A stretch of DNA of 64,000 nucleotides from RPQJ01 sp963698735 (GTDB lineage: Bacteria; Pseudomonadota; Gammaproteobacteria; Steroidobacterales; Steroidobacteraceae). The stretch is taken from positions 124,001-188,000 of the forward strand of contig CAVOSA010000012.1 in assembly GCA_963698735.1 (NCBI GenBank), read 5' to 3'. Within the stretch, counting starts at the first letter, position 1, and every line of letters starts with the position of its first letter. Below, piece by piece: positions 9,238 to 16,519 of the stretch. Under the pieces are notes generated by a model. The model searched no databases, had not been told where the DNA came from, and saw only the letters and a program-made list of their open reading frames with translations. The position numbers and the translations under genes were made by a program.

Positions 9238-10244
9238 GAGCCTGGGGCCAAGGGGGCACGCGGAACCAGGCTGCGCCGCAGCGAGTCGGCCACACCAGCC
9301 GTGGCGCGGCGTGCAACCGCGAGTTCGCGCGTCATCGACATGAATCCGTGGATCACCCCAGGGTATTCCAGGAAGTCGACGTTGCCGCCCGTCCCTGCGA
9401 GACGTCCGGCGAGACGACGGCTGTCGTCCCTGAGCGGATCGAGTTGCCCGGCGACAATGCAGGCCGGCGGCAGGCTGTCGAGGCGAGCACGCAAGGGCGC
9501 TGCGCGAGGATCGTCAGCGCTCCCGTCGCGGCCCAGGTACAGGGACCAGAGTGCGTCCATGGCCTCCGTGCCGAACCCGAACAGGCCATTCCCGAACAGT
9601 CGATGTGAAGCGGTGTCATGTTCACGCGCATAGACACCGTAGACCAGCAGCATGTGTCGCAACCACCGCTCGCCGGCATCCCGCAGATCTATTGCGGTCG
9701 CCAGCGCGAGGTTGGCACCCGCCGAATCGCCGCCGATTGCCAACCGATCGACGTCGATGCCGTGACTGGCACCGTTGCGGTAGACCCAGCGCGCGACCTC
9801 GATACACTCATTCAACGGCGCCGGGAACGGGTTCTCCGGCGCCAGACAATAGTCCACTGAGAGGATTCCCACACCGCTCTCCAGCGCGAGCAGGCGCAGT
9901 GCCCGGTCGTTGCTGTCGAGGTCCCCGACCACCCAGCCCCCGCCGTGGAAGTAGATCAACGTCGGCAGCGGGTCACCGTCTCCGATCGGATCGTAAAGCC
10001 GCACGGGCACCGGCCGCTCCAGGGTGGGAACGACACTGTCCGCGATCAACGGAACGTCCGGCGGGTCGGCATTCCATGCCGCGATGTCGTCTGCGAAGCG
10101 GGCCCGCATCTCGGCCGCTGTGGACGTTCCCATCGGCGGGCGCGATGCCATGCGCTCCAGCATGCGCGCGAGCACGATCTTCATCTCGGGGTCGAGTTCG
10201 AAGCGCTCGGCCGCCCGTTCCTCCTGCTGAATGTGCTCAGACAC
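9234..10244 (-). CDS. Alpha/beta hydrolase, hormone-sensitive-lipase type esterase
   Basis: I choose a GTG start at 10244 because a strong ribosome site (GGGGAGAA) lies about 5 bases before it. The open frame runs on to 10601 but that part overlaps the kinase gene and is not protein-like. The 336-residue product has the HGGGW oxyanion motif (residues 100-104), the nucleophile elbow GDSAG (172-176), and the Asp (LDPLRDD) and His (GVIHGF) of the triad. There is no signal peptide. Such esterases remove acyl groups, so it may deacylate an imported acylated rhamnoside before or after GH78 acts. It overlaps the symporter start by 4 bases (ATGA). Confidence 0.87.
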   Translation of the reverse strand: MSEHIQQEERAAERFELDPEMKIVLARMLERMASRPPMGTSTAAEMRARFADDIAAWNADPPDVPLIADSVVPTLERPVPVRLYDPIGDGDPLPTLIYFHGGGWVVGDLDSNDRALRLLALESGVGILSVDYCLAPENPFPAPLNECIEVARWVYRNGASHGIDVDRLAIGGDSAGANLALATAIDLRDAGERWLRHMLLVYGVYAREHDTASHRLFGNGLFGFGTEAMDALWSLYLGRDGSADDPRAAPLRARLDSLPPACIVAGQLDPLRDDSRRLAGRLAGTGGNVDFLEYPGVIHGFMSMTRELAVARRATAGVADSLRRSLVPRAPLAPGS

Positions 10245-10300
10245 CCTGTTCTCCCCGCACGATCCGCCGTGGCGGCTGGCCCCTGCCGGTCCAACCCATC

Positions 10301-11692
10301 CTAGCCAGATTGGTTGATTTTGCAAGAACGTAAGCGATTTTGAACGAGTTCGTGCCAGAGCTCGCGATAGGCCCGCACCGCGTCGGACTGCAGCATCGAC
10401 GCTTGCAGCGGTCGGGTCGCACCGCGCCACGCCGCGCCGTACGCCAGCGCCGCGGCGCCCCACGTCGGTCCATCGGCGCAATCGCTGGCGAATACCCGAT
10501 CGCCCGGCCGCAGCGCAGCGAGAACGCCGAGATACAACGGGTTGGCCGCGAACGGGCCGTCGACAATGATCTTGCCGTGCGCCCCGATCAGTCCGAGACA
10601 CACGTCCGTGACCAACGCGCAGTACAGTGCTGCGAGCGCCGCCCGTTCACCTGCCGATTCCGGCGCGGGTCCGTAGAACCTGCCGGGTCCGCTCGCCTGC
10701 TGGAATGGCCCGCTGGCCGCGAACGCAGGCAGGGCGAACACGCCCGCTGCCAGCACGGCCGCAAGGTCCGCCTCATTGGCGGCAACGCCCTGCTCGCCGG
10801 CAATGGCCGCGAATTCGCGCCCGCCCATGAACCGACTGCAACCGAGCGGCGCGCCAAAGACGCTGACCGTACCGGATGTATCACGCAGTGGATCGAGGCG
10901 CGCAGCATCCGCAAGTTGGCTCATGCACACGATCCACGTTCCCGTCGAGACCACGGTCCCGCTGCAGGCCGGGTCTGGGAACTGAGCGACGTAAGCCGCA
11001 CTGCTGTCGTGCACACCGCAGTGCACGGGGATGGGCCTACCCGAACCGAGGCCGAGTCGCCGCGGATCGATCTCGCCGAGGACAGCGGAGGCGGCCCGCA
11101 GCGTCGGTAATCGTCGATCCACTCCCAGATGGACCGCCAACGCCGACGGCTCGCCCGCAAGCGGACGCCACAGGTCGGTGTGCGAGCCGAGCGACGAAAC
11201 CTCCGCCGCAGACTCGCCACAGAGACGCCATGCCCAGTACTGCGGATAAAGCAGGATGCGATCGACCTGCGCGTAATGGTCCGGCCATCGCTGCGATTGC
11301 CAGTGGATTTGCCGCGCGAGGTTCAACCCGGCCGGAAGGCCAGGGGACAACGTCGCCTGGAACGAATCGCGCAAGCGCTCGTACTCAGCGTCGACACCGG
11401 GGAATCCAGGCCACTCGTAGTCCATGACCGGCAGTGCAAGCGTGTCTCCCGACAGGAGTGCGGCCGTTGCGCCGTGCGTCGTGCAGATCATGCGGTCCAC
11501 CGGCTGCGTCGCGCCCGTCTCCCGCAGTGCGCCGCACAGCCAGTCGAACAGTCGTTCCACGTCGGCGTGCGGATACGGCCCTCCCCCACGAACCGTGTTG
11601 GGGATCCTGCGCCGGACGGCGACCGTGCCGTCCGGGCGGACCAGGCTCAGCTTCGCGTGGGTCTTGCCCACATCGAGCACTGCACATCCCAC
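10301..11692 (-). CDS. FGGY-family carbohydrate kinase, probable L-rhamnulose kinase
   Basis: This 463-residue protein has the N-terminal phosphate-binding strand VLDVGKTHAKL, a second ATPase-fold domain with GTVVSTGTW, and a C-terminal adenosine motif around DGPTWGAAALA. FGGY kinases phosphorylate sugars and polyols. With rhaI, rhaD and a rhamnosidase in the same locus, the expected reaction is L-rhamnulose to L-rhamnulose 1-phosphate. The DVGKTxAK form, rather than DxGTxxxR, places it with the less-studied rhamnulokinase-like branch rather than classical RhaB. It is the first gene of the minus-strand run, directly after the DeoR regulator gene (26-base gap). Kinase specificity is inferred from context. 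Confidence 0.8.
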   Translation of the reverse strand: MGCAVLDVGKTHAKLSLVRPDGTVAVRRRIPNTVRGGGPYPHADVERLFDWLCGALRETGATQPVDRMICTTHGATAALLSGDTLALPVMDYEWPGFPGVDAEYERLRDSFQATLSPGLPAGLNLARQIHWQSQRWPDHYAQVDRILLYPQYWAWRLCGESAAEVSSLGSHTDLWRPLAGEPSALAVHLGVDRRLPTLRAASAVLGEIDPRRLGLGSGRPIPVHCGVHDSSAAYVAQFPDPACSGTVVSTGTWIVCMSQLADAARLDPLRDTSGTVSVFGAPLGCSRFMGGREFAAIAGEQGVAANEADLAAVLAAGVFALPAFAASGPFQQASGPGRFYGPAPESAGERAALAALYCALVTDVCLGLIGAHGKIIVDGPFAANPLYLGVLAALRPGDRVFASDCADGPTWGAAALAYGAAWRGATRPLQASMLQSDAVRAYRELWHELVQNRLRSCKINQSG

Positions 11693-11718
11693 TTGGTTCC
11701 CCCTGCGGCGTGCCTCGA

Positions 11719-12510
11719 TCAGGCGTCGGACTCATCGGGTTCGACGAGCAGAACATCGACGCCGGCACCCCGCAACATCTCAAGGGCTTCGCGCGGGGCG
11801 CCGGTGTCGGTGACGAGCACGTCGATCCGCTTCAACGGGCAAAGGATCAGGCTGGCGATCTGTCGGAACTTGGAACTGTCGACCAGGACCACCAGCTGCT
11901 CGGCCTGTTCCATGAGCTTCTGCTCGGCCTGCACCAGCAGCGGATCGGACTGCATCAGTCCCTGCGCACGGATGGCCTGTGCGCCGACGAAAATTCTTGC
12001 GGCCCGGAAGTTCTGCAGCACGCCGTCGTCGAACGGACTCAGGATGACGTTCTGCTCGCGGTAGATCTCCCCGCCGGGAACCAGCACCCGGGTGCGACCG
12101 GAGCGGAACAGCGCCTCGGCGATCGGGAACGAATTGGTTAGGACCTGCAGCGATCGCTCGCGGATGAAATCGATCATCATGAAGGTGGTGGAGCCGCCGT
12201 CGATGATGATGGGCTCACCGTCGACGCACATCGCGGCCGCACGCCGCGCGATCGCGCGCTTCTGTCGTGACTGCACGGCGCGACTTTGCTCGAAGCCCTG
12301 TTGTCCTACGAGCTGCCGTGGGCTGCCCGGGTCGATGTTTTCAGCGCCACCGTGCACGCGGCGCAGCTTGCCGAGAGCCTCCAATTGGGAGAGGTCGCGC
12401 CGAATGGTGGCCGAGCTTGACCGCAGCTGCGCCTCCAGTCCGCGGACCGTCACGATCTGGTTCCGCTGCAGCGCCGCAAGAATGGCCCTCCAGCGTTCGC
12501 GTTCGTGCAT
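11719..12510 (-). CDS. DeoR-family transcriptional regulator
   Basis: This 263-residue protein has an N-terminal winged helix (about residues 5-58, with the typical SATIRRDLSQLEALGKLRRVHGG segment) and a C-terminal sugar-phosphate-sensing domain of the DeoR type (IIIDGGSTT, LVLVDSSKF-like region). DeoR proteins are usually repressors relieved by a phosphorylated sugar. It sits between the catabolic run on the minus strand and the divergent rhaD-rhaI pair. It is therefore the obvious local regulator, probably responding to rhamnulose 1-phosphate or a related intermediate, which is inference. A 6+1+6 palindrome lies in the divergent gap (12633-12645). Confidence 0.9.
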   Translation of the reverse strand: MHERERWRAILAALQRNQIVTVRGLEAQLRSSSATIRRDLSQLEALGKLRRVHGGAENIDPGSPRQLVGQQGFEQSRAVQSRQKRAIARRAAAMCVDGEPIIIDGGSTTFMMIDFIRERSLQVLTNSFPIAEALFRSGRTRVLVPGGEIYREQNVILSPFDDGVLQNFRAARIFVGAQAIRAQGLMQSDPLLVQAEQKLMEQAEQLVVLVDSSKFRQIASLILCPLKRIDVLVTDTGAPREALEMLRGAGVDVLLVEPDESDA

Positions 12511-12758
12511 GAGCGAATGTCCTTCAGTGGTGGCCGCCAGATGCTCGGGTGCGGGACCTTAACCCCGCGCTGCAGGTCGCGCCAGCGCAGAGCGGCAGCC
12601 CACTCTCGCCGCCGCTTGAACGTGCGGACCGACGGCGTCACGCCGCATGAGTGAATGTGACTATATATGATTGTTTTTGGAAGATGCCACTGCTACTGTA
12701 TTGAGACGCTTTTCGGATCGTGGCCAGCCCTTGGCCCACCGCAGGAAACGGGTGGCAA
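12511..12758. promoter_or_regulatory. Divergent control region between deoR-type gene and rhaD
   Basis: This 248-base gap separates the divergent regulator and rhaD genes. It contains a perfect palindrome CGGCGT-C-ACGCCG at 12633-12645 and, 16 bases further on, a TATATAT stretch (12662-12668) that stands out in this GC-rich sequence and could serve as a -10 element in either direction. I cannot assign -35 boxes with confidence. The arrangement fits a shared operator and promoter pair for the rhamnose regulator. Confidence 0.4.
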
Positions 12759-14825
12759 ATGAGAATTCCGGAGCATCGCTGGGACGCGTCTCGCGCTGCG
12801 ACGCTGAGCGACACACAGCTGCTGCTGTACCGTTCCAATCTTCTGGGTGCAGACCTTACGGTCACGAACTTTGGCGGCGGCAACACGTCCGCGAAGCTCG
12901 CCGCGACGGATCCTCTCACGGGCGAGACCGTGCAAGTGCTGTGGATCAAGGGGTCCGGCGGTGACCTCGGGTCGATGGGAATCGACGGCTTCGCGACCGC
13001 CTATCTCGACCGGGTCCTCGCACTCGAAGGCCGCTATGGCGGCATCGGGCAGCAGGATGAAATGGCCGAGCTGCTCGGGCACTGCACGTTCAACCTGAAC
13101 CCGCGACCCGCCAGCATCGAAACGCCAGCCCATGCGTTTCTCCCTTACGCCCACGTTGACCACGTGCACCCCGACTCCGTAATCGCCATTGCCGCCGCCG
13201 CCGACTCCCGGCGCCTGACCGCCGAGGTGTTTGGCGGCGAGCTCGGTTGGGTGCCATGGCAACGGCCCGGATTCGACCTGGCACTGAAAATGCGAGCGGC
13301 AGCCGCCGCCCAACCCGGGTTGCGTGGGTTGATCCTGGCGGGCCACGGCTTGTTCACCTGGGGCGCCAGTTCCAGCGAGTGCTACGACACGACGATCGAG
13401 ATGATCGCACGCGCCGCGAAGTACCTTTCGCGCGCGTCGCGCCCCAGTCCCCTTGGCCAGGTCGTGCGGCAAGCGCTTCCCGCCGCGGAACGGCGGTTGC
13501 GGGCCGGCCGCATGATGCAGGGCATTCGCGCCGCGATCAGCGATACCTCGCGCAAAGTCGGGCACTTCAACGATTCGCCAGGGATTCTGGAGTTCGTGAG
13601 CTCCGCGCGCCTCGCCGAACTTGCCGCGCTCGGAACATCCTGTCCCGATCATTTCCTCCGCACCAAGATCCGGCCGCTGGTCGTGGACCTCGACCCGGAC
13701 GCCGCAGACTTCGACGCCCGGCTGCGGGCAGCGGTGACTGAATACCGCGAGCAGTATCGCACCTACTATGAACGTCACCGGCGCGCCGACAGCCCGGCCA
13801 TGCGCGACTCGAACCCAGTCGTGTTCCTCGTGCCGGGTCTCGGGATGCTGACCTTCGCGCGGGATAAGGCGACCGCCCGCATTGCGGGAGAGTTCTACGG
13901 CAATGCGGTCAACGTCATCCGCGGCGCGTCTGGCATCGACCGCTACGTCGGGCTGGACGAGGGCGAGGCGTTCGCGATCGAGTACTGGCCGCTGGAGGAA
14001 GCGAAGCTGAAGCGCATGCCGCCACCGCGCTCCCTGGCCGGGCGGGTCGCCTACATCACCGGGGCCGCGAGCGGCATCGGTCGTGCCACTGCGGAGCGAT
14101 TCCTCGCGGAAGGCGCTTGCGTCGTGCTGACCGACATCAATGTCGAAGAACTTACGCGTGCGTACGACAACCTCAAGCTGCGCTTCGGCACCGACTCCGT
14201 ACGCCAGTTCGCGCTCGATGTGACCAGCGAAGCGGCCGTCCGCTCGTCGTTCGAGTTCGCGGCGCAAGAATACGGCGGCCTCGACATCATGGTCGCCAGC
14301 GCCGGCATTGCGTCGTCGGCCGCGATCGAGGACACGACGCTGGAGCAGTGGCACCACATTTTCGACGTGCTTTCCACCGGCTACTTCCTGGCCAGCCGCA
14401 GTGCATTTGCCATGATGAAAATGCTGGGCGGTTCGATCGTTTTCGTTGGCAGCAAAAATGCACTCGCCGCATCCCCGAATGCAGCGGCGTACTGCGCGGC
14501 GAAAGCGTCCGAACTGCATCTCGCACGGTGCCTTGCGCTCGAGGGCGGCCCGTTCGGCATCCGGGTGAATACCGTCAATCCGGACGCCGTGCTGCGCGGC
14601 TCCAGTATCTGGAACGGCGACTGGCGCCGGGAACGTGCAGCGGCCTACGGAGTGGACGAAGACGCTCTCGAGAACTATTACGCCAAACGCAGCATGCTCG
14701 GCCAGCCGGTGCTTCCCGAGGACATCGCTCAAGCCATCTATTTCCTCGCCAGCGATCAGTCAGCGAAGTCGACGGGCAACATCATCAACGTCGATGCCGG
14801 CAACGCCGCCGCGTTCGTCCGCTGA
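12759..14825 (+). CDS. rhaD: Bifunctional rhamnulose-1-phosphate aldolase / lactaldehyde dehydrogenase
   Basis: I take the ATG at 12759, which follows a purine-rich AGGAAACGGG stretch; an in-frame GTG at 12720 is the alternative. The 688-residue product has two domains. The first, to about residue 390, is a class II aldolase with FGGGNTS, ETPAHAF and HVDHVHPD, the last providing zinc ligands. The second, from about residue 425, is a short-chain dehydrogenase with TGAASGIG (about 434) and the YCAAK catalytic pair (about 578). This fusion cleaves L-rhamnulose 1-phosphate to DHAP and L-lactaldehyde and oxidises the aldehyde to L-lactate. It lies 21 bases before rhaI. Confidence 0.92.
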   Translation: MRIPEHRWDASRAATLSDTQLLLYRSNLLGADLTVTNFGGGNTSAKLAATDPLTGETVQVLWIKGSGGDLGSMGIDGFATAYLDRVLALEGRYGGIGQQDEMAELLGHCTFNLNPRPASIETPAHAFLPYAHVDHVHPDSVIAIAAAADSRRLTAEVFGGELGWVPWQRPGFDLALKMRAAAAAQPGLRGLILAGHGLFTWGASSSECYDTTIEMIARAAKYLSRASRPSPLGQVVRQALPAAERRLRAGRMMQGIRAAISDTSRKVGHFNDSPGILEFVSSARLAELAALGTSCPDHFLRTKIRPLVVDLDPDAADFDARLRAAVTEYREQYRTYYERHRRADSPAMRDSNPVVFLVPGLGMLTFARDKATARIAGEFYGNAVNVIRGASGIDRYVGLDEGEAFAIEYWPLEEAKLKRMPPPRSLAGRVAYITGAASGIGRATAERFLAEGACVVLTDINVEELTRAYDNLKLRFGTDSVRQFALDVTSEAAVRSSFEFAAQEYGGLDIMVASAGIASSAAIEDTTLEQWHHIFDVLSTGYFLASRSAFAMMKMLGGSIVFVGSKNALAASPNAAAYCAAKASELHLARCLALEGGPFGIRVNTVNPDAVLRGSSIWNGDWRRERAAAYGVDEDALENYYAKRSMLGQPVLPEDIAQAIYFLASDQSAKSTGNIINVDAGNAAAFVR

Positions 14826-14846
14826 GCCACCCATGGAGCCGTCGCC

Positions 14847-16145
14847 ATGATCGACGCACTGCCGCTTGATCCTGGTTTGATTGGCGAGCACAACGCCGCT
14901 CGAGCCGATGTGTTGCGTCGGGATTATGACCACCTCGGCGAGCAGCTCGCGCGAAGCGGCCTTGACCTCGATGCGGTCAAGGCGCGGGTGGCAGCCCTGG
15001 AGATTGCTCTGCCGAGCTGGGCTGTCGGTACGGGCGGCACGCGCTTCGCGCGTTATCCCGGACCAGGCGAGCCGCGTAACGTGTTCGAGAAGTTCGAGGA
15101 CTGCGCCGTCGTCCAGCAGCTCATGCGCTGCACGCCCCGGGTGTCCGTGCACTTCCCATGGGACCGGACCAGCGACCTGCGGGCCTTGCGGGAGTTCGCG
15201 ACGGCACGCGGTCTTGGCTTCGACGCCGTGAACTCCAACACGTTCCAGGACCAGCCTAGTCAGCAGTACTCCTACAAATTCGGCAGCCTGACGCACGTGT
15301 CTCATGCGACGCGCGCCCAGGCCATCGCCCATAACCTCGAGGTGATCGAGGCAGGCCGCACGCTCGGTTCACGCGCGCTGACTCTGTGGATTGGCGACGG
15401 CTCCAACCTGCCGGGACAACAGGACTTCCGCGGGGCATTTGAGCGCTACCTCGACAGCGCACGAGCGATCTACGCCGCGCTGCCCGACGACTGGCAAATC
15501 CTGATTGAGCACAAGCTGTACGAGCCGTCGCTGTACTCGACTGTCATCCAGGACTGGGGATCGAGCCTCATGGCCGCCAATGCACTTGGCCCCAAGGCGC
15601 GCTGCCTCGTCGATCTCGGGCACCATGCTCCTTCGGTCAACATCGAGATGATCGTTGCCCGCCTCGATGCGCTCGGCAAGCTCGGGGGTTTTCATTTCAA
15701 TGACAGCAAGTACGGCGACGACGACCTGGATTCCGGCTCCATCAATCCGCTGCAACTGTTCCTGATCTTCAACGAGCTGGTGGCGCGCGAGATCGCGGAC
15801 GGGCAATGGTCCCGTCCCGCCTACATGATCGACCAGTCGCACAACGTGACTGATCCGATCGAAAGCCTGATGTCGAGTGCGGACCACATTGTCGGCAGCT
15901 ACGCTCGCGCGTGCCTCGTGGATCGTGCCGCATTGGCAGAGCACCAGGGCAACAACGATGCATTGATGGCGCATCGGACCCTGAAGCTCGCCTTCGAAAC
16001 GGACGTGCGGCCGCTGATTGCGGTCTTGCGTGTCGAGACCGGCGGCGCCGCCGATCCAATCGGTACTTACCGCAAATCCGCCTATCGAACGCACACGTCC
16101 ACAACCCGCCCGCAGACGACGACGGGCCAGGCAGGGATTGTCTAA
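14847..16145 (+). CDS. rhaI: L-rhamnose isomerase, RhaI type
   Basis: This 432-residue TIM-barrel protein matches the rhizobial/Pseudomonas type of L-rhamnose isomerase rather than the E. coli RhaA type. Visible segments include VSVHFPWD near residue 100, FDAVNSNTFQ, the metal-ligand region IEHKLYEP, CLVDLGHHAP and GGFHFNDSKYGDDDLDSGS. It converts L-rhamnose to L-rhamnulose, the first step after rhamnose release by the GH78 enzyme. It is co-directional with rhaD at 21 bases. The last 40 residues are Thr/Arg-rich and look like a disordered tail. Confidence 0.92.
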   Translation: MIDALPLDPGLIGEHNAARADVLRRDYDHLGEQLARSGLDLDAVKARVAALEIALPSWAVGTGGTRFARYPGPGEPRNVFEKFEDCAVVQQLMRCTPRVSVHFPWDRTSDLRALREFATARGLGFDAVNSNTFQDQPSQQYSYKFGSLTHVSHATRAQAIAHNLEVIEAGRTLGSRALTLWIGDGSNLPGQQDFRGAFERYLDSARAIYAALPDDWQILIEHKLYEPSLYSTVIQDWGSSLMAANALGPKARCLVDLGHHAPSVNIEMIVARLDALGKLGGFHFNDSKYGDDDLDSGSINPLQLFLIFNELVAREIADGQWSRPAYMIDQSHNVTDPIESLMSSADHIVGSYARACLVDRAALAEHQGNNDALMAHRTLKLAFETDVRPLIAVLRVETGGAADPIGTYRKSAYRTHTSTTRPQTTTGQAGIV

Positions 16146-16519
16146 AGCGGAGAGATCGACGGGCGGGAAACTCGGACTAACCGACATCAACGGAGCGATT
16201 GCGGACACAAGGGATGTGTGCAGGCGCCTGGCTTCAACGCCGGCCGGCGTCGCAACCGACTGATTCAACAGATCGAACGCTACGTAAATCCGGTCAAGAT
16301 TGGACGCCTGTCCACACTTCTAGCAATGAATCAGGCCTTCCGGACGGAAAAGGCCTGAAATCGCTGGCTTTCGAACCGAATCCTAGACCCCGATTCTGGG
16401 TACAGTGGTTTTCGCCGCGGCGTTCCGCGTATCTGTCTGTTCTTATTCGACTTTATCGGCCGATTTCAGTGCCAAGTACTGAGAATCGTGCCATCTCAAA
16501 TGAGACCCTACGCCATGTG
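16146..16519. other. Intergenic stretch between convergent rhaI and gyrB
   Basis: This 374-base gap lies between the 3' ends of two convergent genes. I see no convincing coding sequence. It is less GC-rich than its neighbours and contains one clear hairpin (16331-16358), listed separately. It appears to be the seam between the accessory rhamnoside locus and the conserved origin-proximal block. Confidence 0.6.
16331..16358. terminator. Hairpin between convergent genes, possible terminator
   Basis: Arms TCAGGCCTT (16331-16339) and AAGGCCTGA (16350-16358) are perfectly complementary and enclose a short loop. There is no strong T-run on either side, so intrinsic termination is uncertain. The position between the convergent rhaI and gyrB genes suits a bidirectional stop. 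Confidence 0.4.

Noticed and set aside
12693..14732. A 679-residue minus-strand frame opposite rhaD
   Set aside because: It is antisense to a clear two-domain enzyme and has only low-complexity, Arg/His/Gly-rich content.
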